Source: Variovorax sp. PAMC26660
GTDB lineage: Bacteria; Pseudomonadota; Gammaproteobacteria; Burkholderiales; Burkholderiaceae_C
Reading direction: 5' to 3'
NCBI RefSeq assembly: GCF_014302995.1
Contig: NZ_CP060295.1
Span: 434,001 to 498,000 of the forward strand
Length of the DNA: 64,000 nucleotides
Shown here: in pieces, positions 45,112 to 52,895 of the stretch
Layout: every line of letters starts with the position of its first letter
Numbering within the stretch: position 1 is the first letter of the stretch
Made by a program: the position numbers and the translations under genes
The notes under the pieces: generated by a model
Told to the model about the DNA's origin: nothing
Seen by the model: only the letters and a program-made list of their open reading frames with translations
The model's database searches: none

Positions 45112-46935
45112 TCAGACGTAGTCCTTGTACTTGTCGAGGAATCGTACAGGCTTGGCCAGCGCGTCGCGGCGGAACGGGTCGCCCAGCTCGCGGGTGCACA
45201 TGATCTCGATCACGCAGGTCTTGCCTTCGTTCATCTGCATGTCGATGGCCTTCTTCAGCGCGGGGCCCACGTCTTCGAGCTTGTCGACCACGATGCCCTC
45301 GGCGCCCATGGCCTTGGCGATGCCCGCGAAGCTTTCGCTTTCGAGTTCGCCCGCGACAAAACGGCGGTTGTAGAAGTCGACCTGGTTCTTCTTCTCGGCG
45401 CCCCACTGGCGGTTGTGAAAGACCACGGCGGTCACCGGAATGTCGTGGCGCACGGCCGTCATGATCTCGACCATGCTCATGCCCCAGGCGCCGTCGCCGG
45501 CGTAGGCCACGGCCGGGCGGTCGGGTGCGGCGCACTTGGCACCGATCATGGTCGGCAGCGAGTAGCCGCAGTTGCCGAAGCTCATCGGCGCGAAGAAGCT
45601 GCGCGGCTCCTCGAAGCGCAGGTAGCTGTTGGCAATCGCGTTGATGTTGCCGATGTCGGTGGAGACCATCACACGCGGCGGCATGGCTTTTTCAAGCTCG
45701 CGCAGCACCTGGCGCGGGTGCAGGTAGCTGCCGCCGGTGGGTGTCTTCTCGCCCTTGGCTTCCTCGATGGCGTCCAGGCTGTATTGGTCACGCTCGTGGG
45801 TCCACTCGTCGAGCTCTTTTTCCCACGCAGCCTTTTCGGCCTTGATCTTGTCGGCGCGCTCGGCCTTGGTGGCGTCGCAGGCCAGCGTCTTGCCCTGCAG
45901 GCGCTTGAGCAGTTCCTTGGCCGTGGCCTTGGCGTCGCCATGGATGCCGACGGTGATCTTCTTCACCAGACCGAGGTTGGTGTGGTCGGCCTCGACCTGG
46001 ATGATCTTCGCGTCCTTCGGCCAGTAGTCCATGCCGTGCTGCGGCAGCGTGCCGAAGGGGCCCATGCGCGAGCCGAGCGCGAGCACCACGTCGGCCTGCG
46101 CGATCAGCTTCATCGCGGCCTTGGAGCCCTGGTACCCCAGCGGACCCGCCGCGAGCGGGTGGCTTGCGGGGAAGGAGTCGTTGCGCAGATAGCCGTTGGC
46201 CACCGGCGCGCCCAGGCGCTCGGCCAGTGCCTTGCACTCTTGCACCGCATCGCCCATGACCACGCCGCCACCCGAAAGAATCACCGGGAACTTGGCCGAG
46301 GCCAGCAGTTCGACCGCAGCGTTCAGGCTGTTCTCGCCGCCCGCGCCGCGCTCCACGCGCATCGGCTTCGGAATTTCGGTGGTGATCTCGCCGTAGAAAT
46401 AGTCGCGCGGAATGTTGAGCTGCGTCGGGCCCATCTCGGAGATGGCGCGGTCGAAGCAGCGCGCCGTGTACTCGGCCATGCGCTTGGGGTTGTTCACATG
46501 GCCCTGGTACTTGGTGAACTCCTGGAACATCGGCAACTGGTTGGCTTCCTGGAAGCCGCCCAGGCCCATGCCCATGGTGCCGGTCTCGGGCGTGATCATC
46601 ACGACCGGGCTGTGCGCCCAGTAGGCGGCCGCGATGGCCGTCACGCAGTTGCTGATGCCGGGGCCGTTCTGGCCGATGACGAGGCCGTGGCGGCCCGACA
46701 CGCGCGCATAGCCGTCGGCCATGTGGGCACCGCCCTGCTCGTGCACCACCGGAATCAGGCGGATGCCGGCGGGCGCGAAGATGTCCATCGCGTCCATGAA
46801 GGCCGAGCCCATGATGCCGAAGATGTCGGTCACGCCGTTGGCGACCATGGTCTCGACGAAGGCCTCGGAGGGCGTCATCTTCTGCACGCCGGTAACGGCT
46901 TCACGGGCGGGTGCGGCGGGTTTCTTCTGGCTCAT
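45112..46935 (-). CDS. xsc: Sulfoacetaldehyde acetyltransferase
   Basis: 607 residues from ATG 46935, with AGGAGAC upstream. Thiamine-diphosphate enzyme of the acetolactate-synthase fold: N-terminal MTPSEAFVETMVANGVTDIF with HEQGGAHMADGYARVSG near 65, and the TPP/Mg motif GDGAWGMSMVEIM near 479 ending in HNRQWG. Strong overall match to the Xsc group, including FQEANQLPMFQEFTKYQGHV and TQLNIPRDYFYGEI. It converts sulfoacetaldehyde and phosphate to acetyl phosphate and sulfite, the desulfonation step. Operon with ackA; divergent from an IclR regulator with dyads between. Confidence 0.94.
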   Translation of the reverse strand: MSQKKPAAPAREAVTGVQKMTPSEAFVETMVANGVTDIFGIMGSAFMDAMDIFAPAGIRLIPVVHEQGGAHMADGYARVSGRHGLVIGQNGPGISNCVTAIAAAYWAHSPVVMITPETGTMGMGLGGFQEANQLPMFQEFTKYQGHVNNPKRMAEYTARCFDRAISEMGPTQLNIPRDYFYGEITTEIPKPMRVERGAGGENSLNAAVELLASAKFPVILSGGGVVMGDAVQECKALAERLGAPVANGYLRNDSFPASHPLAAGPLGYQGSKAAMKLIAQADVVLALGSRMGPFGTLPQHGMDYWPKDAKIIQVEADHTNLGLVKKITVGIHGDAKATAKELLKRLQGKTLACDATKAERADKIKAEKAAWEKELDEWTHERDQYSLDAIEEAKGEKTPTGGSYLHPRQVLRELEKAMPPRVMVSTDIGNINAIANSYLRFEEPRSFFAPMSFGNCGYSLPTMIGAKCAAPDRPAVAYAGDGAWGMSMVEIMTAVRHDIPVTAVVFHNRQWGAEKKNQVDFYNRRFVAGELESESFAGIAKAMGAEGIVVDKLEDVGPALKKAIDMQMNEGKTCVIEIMCTRELGDPFRRDALAKPVRFLDKYKDYV

Positions 46936-46982
46936 GGAAGGCGTCTCCTGGAGGGATGGGGGTTGTTCGGCAACTCGAAAAG

Positions 46983-47019
46983 TCGGAACCTCTTGTTCCG
47001 AAATTCATTCCGGCGGAAT
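46983..47019. promoter_or_regulatory. Two dyads in the xsc/IclR promoter region, candidate IclR sites
   Basis: TCGGAAC-CTCTT-GTTCCGA (46983-47001) is a perfect inverted repeat with 7-bp arms. ATTCCG-G-CGGAAT (47007-47019) is perfect with 6-bp arms. Both share the GGAA/TTCC theme. A further pair, CAAAAAAC (47054-47061) and GTTTTTTG (47077-47084), lies closer to the IclR start. Their place between xsc and an IclR gene supports regulator binding. Confidence 0.55.
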
Positions 47020-47107
47020 ATAGGACGGCATCGCGGCGGCGTCAAACAATTTACAAAAAACGGTACGCCTTGTCTTGTTTTTTGCAAAAAGACTATGATC
47101 CGGCCCC

Positions 47108-47926
47108 ATGAAGATCGTCAAAGGGCTCACGCCAGAGGCCACCGAACCGGCGGGTGACACACCCACCATGCGGCTGTTCGCGCTGCTCGAAGTCATGGCC
47201 GCGAAAGACCTGCGCTATTCGCTGCAGGGCCTGGTCGAAGAAACCGGCCTGCCCAAGCCCACGCTGCACCGCATGCTCCAGCAGCTCGAAGGCGCGGGCC
47301 TGCTGCAGCGCGAAGGCGACGGGCGCCATTACGGCATCGGCACGCGGCTGCGGCGGTTGGCCGAGAACCTGCTGCTCAACGACAGCCTGCACGGTGCGCG
47401 CCATACGGTGCTGCGTCAACTGGTCGAAGAGATCGGCGAGAGCTGCAACCTCACGGCGTTGTCGGGCAGCGAGGTCGTGTACCTCGACCGCGTGGAGACC
47501 GCCGCGCCGCTGCGCTTCTACCTGCACTCGGGTTCGCGCGTGCCGGTGCACTGCTCGGCCAGCGGTAAGATTTTTCTCTCGCAGATGAGCCCCGCGCAGC
47601 GCCGCCGCCTGCTGTCGAATGCGCCGCTGGAGCCCTACACACCCAAGACACTGACCGACCCGGAAGTGCTGGAGAAGGAAGTGCAGCGCGTGCGCAAGAG
47701 CGGTTTTGCCATCGACAACGAAGAGTTCCTGCCCGGCCTGCTGTGCATTGCCGCGCTGGTGCCTTCGGGCGACGACGCCCCTTCCAATCTCTGCATCGCG
47801 GTGCAGGCGCCGATCATGCGGCTCGATGCGGCCAGGGCGAAGACGCTGCTGCCGGCATTGCAGCGCGCCGCGCTGGCGCTGAGCCGCATCGACACCGACG
47901 CCGGCGCCGACCGCGCGCTGGCCTGA
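47108..47926 (+). CDS. IclR-family regulator of xsc-ackA
   Basis: 272 residues. An N-terminal winged helix (SLQGLVEETGLPKPTLHRML) is followed by the IclR effector-binding domain (VRKSGFAIDNEEFLPGLLCI, with HCSASGKIFL near 155). Divergent from xsc, 172 bp away, so it most likely senses a sulfonate intermediate and controls xsc-ackA. It also heads the strand carrying the CobS/CobT-like genes 30 bp downstream, which may be co-transcribed with it. Confidence 0.86.
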   Translation: MKIVKGLTPEATEPAGDTPTMRLFALLEVMAAKDLRYSLQGLVEETGLPKPTLHRMLQQLEGAGLLQREGDGRHYGIGTRLRRLAENLLLNDSLHGARHTVLRQLVEEIGESCNLTALSGSEVVYLDRVETAAPLRFYLHSGSRVPVHCSASGKIFLSQMSPAQRRRLLSNAPLEPYTPKTLTDPEVLEKEVQRVRKSGFAIDNEEFLPGLLCIAALVPSGDDAPSNLCIAVQAPIMRLDAARAKTLLPALQRAALALSRIDTDAGADRALA

Positions 47927-47956
47927 GCCCCATCCGTCCGATATCGAAAGACCACC

Positions 47957-48940
47957 GTGACCGACACCGCAGACCTTCGGCCCGACCGCATGCTGAGCGT
48001 GCGCGAGGTGTTCGGCATCGACACCGACCTGCAGGTGCCCGCCTTCAGCGAACGCGACGACCATGTGCCCGAGGTCGATGCGGTGTACCGCTTCAACCCC
48101 GACGTGACGCTCGCCATCCTCGCGGGCTTCACGCGCGACCGGCGCGTGATGGTGCAGGGGCTGCACGGCACCGGCAAGTCGACCCACATCGAACAGGTGG
48201 CTGCGCGCCTGAACTGGCCCTGTGTGCGGCTGAACCTCGACGGCCACATCAGCCGGCTCGACCTTGTCGGCAAAGACGCGGTGGTGCTGCGCGAAGGAAA
48301 ACAGGTCACCGAGTTCCAGGAAGGCATCGTGCCCTGGTCGCTGCAACGGCCCGTGGCGCTGGTCTTCGACGAGTACGACGCGGGCCGGCCCGACGTGATG
48401 TTCGTCATCCAGCGCATCCTGGAGCGCGACGGCAAGTTCACGCTGATGGACCAGAACAAGGTGCTGCGGCCGCACCCCTTCTTCCGGTTGTTCGCCACAG
48501 CCAACACAGTCGGCCTGGGCAACCTCAACGGCCTGTACCACGGCGCGCAGCGGCTGAACCATGCGCAGATCGATCGCTGGAACATCGTCGCCTCGCTCAA
48601 CTACCTGCCGGCCGATGAAGAAATAGCCATCGTGCAAGCGCGCGTGCCGTCGCTGGCCGACGATGCGGGACGCAAGCTCGTCGCGCAGATGGTGGCCGTG
48701 GCCGACCTCACGCGCAAGGGCTTCGCGGCGGGTGACCTGTCGACGCTGATGTCGCCGCGCACGGTCATCACCTGGGCCGAGAACGTCGAGATTTTCAAAG
48801 ACCCGGCACTGGCGTTCAGGCTCTCGTTCGTCAACAAGTGCGACGACGCCGAGCGACCACTGGTCGCCGAATACTTCCAGCGCTGCTTCGACCAGGAGCT
48901 GAAGGAGTCGCACCAACTCTCGCCGGGCGCGCAGCCATGA
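47957..48940 (+). CDS. CobS-like AAA+ chelatase ATPase subunit
   Basis: 327 residues from GTG 47957. Strong CobS signature: ISRLDLVGKDAVVLREGKQV near 105, FDEYDAGRPDVMFVIQRIL near 137 and FRLFATANTVGLGNLNGLYH near 177, with Walker A GLHGTGKSTH near 71. CobS works with CobT and CobN to insert cobalt in aerobic cobalamin synthesis. No cobN or other cobalamin gene is in the window; the pair sits between xsc and the sau operon. It could be a displaced cobalamin gene or a paralogue re-used for another metal or for protein remodelling. Confidence 0.85.
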   Translation: MTDTADLRPDRMLSVREVFGIDTDLQVPAFSERDDHVPEVDAVYRFNPDVTLAILAGFTRDRRVMVQGLHGTGKSTHIEQVAARLNWPCVRLNLDGHISRLDLVGKDAVVLREGKQVTEFQEGIVPWSLQRPVALVFDEYDAGRPDVMFVIQRILERDGKFTLMDQNKVLRPHPFFRLFATANTVGLGNLNGLYHGAQRLNHAQIDRWNIVASLNYLPADEEIAIVQARVPSLADDAGRKLVAQMVAVADLTRKGFAAGDLSTLMSPRTVITWAENVEIFKDPALAFRLSFVNKCDDAERPLVAEYFQRCFDQELKESHQLSPGAQP

Positions 48941-50673
48941 CCGACACGCCCGCGAGCGCGATGCAGCGCCGCGTGCGGCAAGAGGAACTGGTGGCCGAGC
49001 TGTGCGCGGGCGTGGTGCGGGCCTTCAGCGGCGAGCGCGACCTGCACTTTCGCGGGCGCCGGTTGCATCGTGGTCGCACCGCGCTGCCGTGGTTCGCACC
49101 GCATCTGCACCCGTCGCCTGAGACCGACGACTTTGCGTCTTTCCGCGGCGTGGCCGATGGGCTGGCGCTCCGGCTCACCGACTCCGATGCAGCACTTCAT
49201 GAACGCCTGCGCCCCGAAGAGCCGGTCGAGCGCATGGTGTTCGAGATGCTCGAACAGTTCCGCGTCGAAGCGCTCGTGCCCGAAGTCATGGCCGGCATGC
49301 GCCACAACCTGCGGCACCGACACGAGCAGTGGTCGCTCGCCTTCCACCATTCGGGCCTGACCGACACCGCACGCGGCCTGCTGCTCTATGCCGTGGCCCA
49401 GATCTGCCGCGCCCGCGTGAACGGTCAGCAGGTGGTGGAAGAAACCGAAGACATGCTCGAAGCCACGCGCTTCGCGCTCGCACCGCTGATCGGCCATGCA
49501 CTCGCAGGACTGCGCAAAGATCGTGCCGACCAGGCCGCCTACGCCGTACACGCACGGGCCATCGCACGCACCATCGCCACCATGCTGCACGAGGCCGGCG
49601 ACGAAGGCAGCGACACCGCGCGCGATGCGCACGTCGACGACAAGCGCAGCGTGTTCAGCCTCGTCGCCGACATGGACCAGGAGATCATCGAGCGCTTCAC
49701 CACCGCCGAGTCGGGCCGCAGCGCCGTGCTCGACGATGCGGGTGGCGCCTACCGCGTCTTCACCACCGCCTACGACCGCGAGCACGATGCCGCCACGCTC
49801 GCGCGCAAGGAGGTGCTCGCCGATCTGCGCGAAAAGCTCGACCGCCGCATCGCCGCGCAGGGCGTGAACATCGCCCGCCTGGCGCGCGAACTGCGCGCGC
49901 TGCTGGCCGAGCCGACACGTGACGGCTGGGACGGCGGGCAGGAAGAAGGCCTGATCGACGGCCGCCGGCTCGCACAACTCGTGGCCTCGCCCACCGAACG
50001 CCGCCTGTTCCGCACCGAGCGCATGGAGCCGGTCGCCGACAGCGTGGTCACCTTCCTGATCGACTGCTCGGGCTCGATGAAGGAGCACGCCGAATCGGTC
50101 GCGATGATGGTCGACGTGTTCGCGCGCGCCCTCGAACAGGCCGGTGTGACCAGTGAGGTGCTGGGCTTCACCACCGGCGCATGGAACGGCGGCCGTGCAC
50201 AGCGCGAATGGGTACGCGCAGGCCGTTCGGCCCACCCCGGCCGCCTGAACGAGCGCAGCCATCTCGTCTTCAAGGCCGCAGCCACGCCGTGGCGGCGCGC
50301 ACGGCCTGCAATGGCGGCGCTGCTCAAGGCCGATCTGTTCCGAGAAGGGATCGACGGCGAGGCGGTCGACTGGGCTTGCACGCGCCTTCGCCAACGCACG
50401 GAAGAACGCAAGCTGTTGCTCGTGATTTCCGATGGCTCGCCGATGGACAGCGCCACCCACCTCGCCAACGATGCGCATTACCTCGACCACCATCTGCGTG
50501 ATGTGGTTGCACGGCAGGAGCAACGCGGCGACATCGCGATTTCCGGCATCGGCGTGGGTCTGGACTTGAGTCCGTACTACAGCCGCAGCCATGTGCTGGA
50601 CCTTGCTACCTCGGCGGGCAACACGATCTTTCGCGAAGTCATCGAGCTCATGGCTGGGTGGCATCGGCGCTGA
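48937..50673 (+). CDS. CobT-like VWA-domain chelatase subunit
   Basis: 578 residues from ATG 48937, overlapping the CobS-like stop (ATGA). The C-terminal von Willebrand A domain has the MIDAS motif FLIDCSGSMKEHAE near 373-386 and CobT-specific stretches: LGFTTGAWNGGRA near 409, LLVISDGSPMDSATHLANDA near 495, YLDHHLRDVV and GIGVGLDLSPYYSRS near 537. The N-terminal half is helical and less conserved, and lacks the long acidic linker seen in many CobT proteins. It forms a ring complex with CobS. The missing CobN partner leaves the substrate open. Confidence 0.85.
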   Translation: MTDTPASAMQRRVRQEELVAELCAGVVRAFSGERDLHFRGRRLHRGRTALPWFAPHLHPSPETDDFASFRGVADGLALRLTDSDAALHERLRPEEPVERMVFEMLEQFRVEALVPEVMAGMRHNLRHRHEQWSLAFHHSGLTDTARGLLLYAVAQICRARVNGQQVVEETEDMLEATRFALAPLIGHALAGLRKDRADQAAYAVHARAIARTIATMLHEAGDEGSDTARDAHVDDKRSVFSLVADMDQEIIERFTTAESGRSAVLDDAGGAYRVFTTAYDREHDAATLARKEVLADLREKLDRRIAAQGVNIARLARELRALLAEPTRDGWDGGQEEGLIDGRRLAQLVASPTERRLFRTERMEPVADSVVTFLIDCSGSMKEHAESVAMMVDVFARALEQAGVTSEVLGFTTGAWNGGRAQREWVRAGRSAHPGRLNERSHLVFKAAATPWRRARPAMAALLKADLFREGIDGEAVDWACTRLRQRTEERKLLLVISDGSPMDSATHLANDAHYLDHHLRDVVARQEQRGDIAISGIGVGLDLSPYYSRSHVLDLATSAGNTIFREVIELMAGWHRR

Positions 50674-50688
50674 GATTGTTCGGGGTAC

Positions 50689-50780
50689 GTGCGAATGACA
50701 CCAGGTGCTCCCCTGTGCGAATGTCCCCCGCTTCGCTCCTCCTTTATTTCGCTGCGGGGAGCACCTGGTGTCATTCGCAC
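50689..50780. repeat. Composite palindromic repeat 1
   Basis: Perfect 25-bp inverted arms at 50689-50713 and 50756-50780 (left arm begins GTGCGAATGACACC). Between them lies a 36-bp core (50717-50752) that recurs, inverted and identical, in the second repeat at 50856-50891. It lies just downstream of the CobT-like gene. Short reading frames across it are artefacts. Confidence 0.8.
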
Positions 50781-50845
50781 AGGGGCACGCTGCTGGTGTG
50801 CAGCCGATCAACGACCGCTCTGTCCAAAGCTCACGTCGATACGGG

Positions 50846-50901
50846 GCTCTTTTTCGCGAAATAAAGGAGGAGCGAAGCGGGGGACATTCGCGAAAAAGAG
50901 C
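50846..50901. repeat. Composite palindromic repeat 2
   Basis: Perfect 15-bp arms GCTCTTTTTCGCGAA (50846-50860) and its reverse complement (50887-50901) enclose the same 36-bp core as repeat 1, in opposite orientation. The arms differ from those of repeat 1, so core and arms behave as separable modules. A transcription-termination or mobile role is possible. Confidence 0.8.
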
Positions 50902-51040
50902 ACCGTGTCGGCGTGAGCGACGCCCTGAACTGCAGCGGCCCTCCAAACCCACAAAGGCAGCCAAGAAAAGCAAAGCTCCGTTCCCCCGATTGACAAAGAG
51001 CCCCAAGGGTTCTTACATTGCGTTTCACATCCGAGAACGC

Positions 51041-51059
51041 TGTTCCGATATTTGGAACA
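51041..51059. promoter_or_regulatory. Dyad upstream of sauR-like gene, candidate IclR operator
   Basis: TGTTCC-GATATTT-GGAACA is a perfect inverted repeat ending 16 bp before the IclR start. A GAAC half-site (51034-51037) precedes it, so GAAC, GTTCC and GGAAC elements are clustered. Similar half-sites occur at the other two IclR loci in the window. Confidence 0.55.
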
Positions 51060-51075
51060 TCCAAAGAGGGTTCGA

Positions 51076-51891
51076 ATGGATTCCACGTTAGCCAAGGGTC
51101 TGGCCGCCATCGAATGGATGACGCGCCAGCAGCGCGACTGCCGCGTCACCGACCTGGCCCAGGCCTTCGGCATGGCGCGCAGCAACGCGCATCGCACGCT
51201 GCAAACGCTCGTCGAGTGCGGCTGGGCCGTGCAAGACCCCGACACCAGCGCCTACCGCCCCAGCCTGCGGCTGTTCGAGTTGGGCGCACTGGTCGGCGAG
51301 GCGGCCGATGTCGGCGCACTGCTGCGCCCCCACCTGGCATTGCTCGCGCAGGCCACCGGCGAGACCATCCATCTCGCAGTGCTCGACCGCGCCGAAATCG
51401 TCTATCTCGACAAGTTCGACAGCCCGCTGCCCGTGGCCGCCTACTCGCGCGTCGGCGGTCGTGCGGCGGCTTATTGCGTAGCCTCCGGCAAGGCCCTGCT
51501 GGCGGCGGCTTCGCTCGACGTGCCCGCACTCCAGCAGCGGCTGGGCACGCTGGTCGCACACACGAAGAACAGCATCACCGACTTCGATGCCCTCTTCTCT
51601 GAACTGGAGCGCACACGCACACGCGGCTACGCCGAGAACCGCGAGGAATGGCGCCTTGGTGTCTGCGGCCTCGGCGTGCCGGTGTTCAACGCGCGCGGTG
51701 AAGCGATCGCAGCCGTGGGTATGAGCGTGCCGTCGATCCGCTTCGCGCGGACGCAGGCGCGCGAGTTGGCCGACCACATCAGGGCCTGCGCACGCGACGC
51801 CAGCATCACGCTGGGCTACCGCGCCAGCCCCGAGCCCGCGGCAGGGCAGCAGCTCCCGACATCCATCACAAAGAGAAGGAGACTCGAATGA
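51076..51891 (+). CDS. sauR: IclR-family regulator SauR-like
   Basis: 271 residues from ATG 51076 (MDSTLAKGLAAIEWM), with AGAGGG upstream. Winged helix: RVTDLAQAFGMARSNAHRTL. Effector domain: VYLDKFDSPLPVAAYSRVGG, CVASGKALLAA near 138 and RGYAENREEWRLGVCGLGVP. First gene of the operon sauR-bug-sauS-sauT-TSUP, with ATGA overlap to the next gene. In the known sulfoacetate cluster sauRSTU the first gene is also an IclR regulator. It presumably responds to sulfoacetate or its CoA ester. Confidence 0.8.
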   Translation: MDSTLAKGLAAIEWMTRQQRDCRVTDLAQAFGMARSNAHRTLQTLVECGWAVQDPDTSAYRPSLRLFELGALVGEAADVGALLRPHLALLAQATGETIHLAVLDRAEIVYLDKFDSPLPVAAYSRVGGRAAAYCVASGKALLAAASLDVPALQQRLGTLVAHTKNSITDFDALFSELERTRTRGYAENREEWRLGVCGLGVPVFNARGEAIAAVGMSVPSIRFARTQARELADHIRACARDASITLGYRASPEPAAGQQLPTSITKRRRLE

Positions 51892-52877
51892 ACCTGTTCC
51901 TCGCCCCCTGGCTGCGCGCGGGCCTGCTGGCCGCCGCGGCCCTGGCAGCGCCCTTCGCCACGCAGGCACAACACGCCGGCGACTACCCGACCAAGCCGAT
52001 CCGCCTCGTCGTGCCCTACCCGCCCGGCGGCGGCACCGACGTGATCGCGCGCATCGTGCAGGAGCGCTTTTCGAGCCTGCTGGGGCAACAGGTGCTGATC
52101 GACAACCGCGGCGGCGCGGCCGGCTCCATCGGCACCGAGGTCGTGGCCAAGTCGGCGCCCGATGGCTACACGGTGCTGTTCACGCTGTCGTCGCACACCA
52201 TCAACCCGGCCATCTACAACAAGCTGAGCTTCGACACGGCGAAAGACTTCGCGCCTGTCGGCATGGTCGCCTCGCTGCCGCAGATCCTGGTGGCCAACAA
52301 CCAGTTCGCACCGAACACGGTGGCCGAGCTGGTCGCACTGGCCAAGGCCAAGCCCGACAGCATTTCTTTCGCGTCGGTGGGCAATGGCTCGCCGGGGCAC
52401 CTGGCGGGCGAGCTGCTCAAGCTGCGCACCGGCACGCAGATGACGCACATCCCGTACCGCGGTGGCGGCCCGGCCGTGACCGATGTGATGGGCGGGCAAG
52501 TGCCGCTGCTGTGGGTGTCGATTCCGGCCGCCGCGCAGTTCGTGAAGGCCGGCAAGCTCAAGGCACTCGCCGTGTCGACCACCAAGCGCAGCGCGGCCTT
52601 TCCCGACGTGCCGACGATGCAGGAAGCCGGCGTGCCCGATTTCGATGTGGACTCGTGGTACGCGGTGTTCGTGCCGGCAAAGACGCCGCAACCCGTCATC
52701 GACAAGCTCAATCGCGTCATCAACATCGTGGTGAAAGAACCCGAAATCCGCGACAAGCTGCTGGCGCAAGGCAGCGAAGGCGTCGGCGGTACGCCGGGGC
52801 AGCTTGGCAAGGTCGTGAGCACGGAACTCGTGCGCTGGCAGAAGCTCGCCAAAGAGGCCAACATCAAAGTCGATTGA
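51888..52877 (+). CDS. Bug/TctC-family binding protein, probably for sulfoacetate
   Basis: 329 residues, with a signal peptide (LLAAAALAAPFATQAQ). Bug motifs: IRLVVPYPPGGGTDVIARIV near 40, VLIDNRGGAAGSIGTEV near 72 and IPYRGGGPAVTDVMGGQVPL near 192. It replaces the SauU MFS transporter of the known sauRSTU cluster, so it is the likely capture protein for sulfoacetate. No TctAB membrane pair is in the window; it would need to borrow one. Confidence 0.86.
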   Translation: MNLFLAPWLRAGLLAAAALAAPFATQAQHAGDYPTKPIRLVVPYPPGGGTDVIARIVQERFSSLLGQQVLIDNRGGAAGSIGTEVVAKSAPDGYTVLFTLSSHTINPAIYNKLSFDTAKDFAPVGMVASLPQILVANNQFAPNTVAELVALAKAKPDSISFASVGNGSPGHLAGELLKLRTGTQMTHIPYRGGGPAVTDVMGGQVPLLWVSIPAAAQFVKAGKLKALAVSTTKRSAAFPDVPTMQEAGVPDFDVDSWYAVFVPAKTPQPVIDKLNRVINIVVKEPEIRDKLLAQGSEGVGGTPGQLGKVVSTELVRWQKLAKEANIKVD

Positions 52878-52895
52878 TCGACAAAGACAGATCCC

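Noticed and set aside
44599..47157. Plus-strand reading frame of 852 codons opposite ackA and xsc
   Set aside because: It is antisense to two unmistakable enzymes, is rich in His, Arg, Gly and Val as GC-rich shadows are, and matches no family.
47093..51006. Long minus-strand frames opposite the IclR, CobS-like and CobT-like genes
   Set aside because: The plus-strand genes have clear family motifs and coupled starts; the antisense frames have none and run through the palindromic repeats.
50705..51091. Several short reading frames over the palindromic repeats
   Set aside because: They are open only because the inverted repeat sequence lacks stops; no start signal or family.
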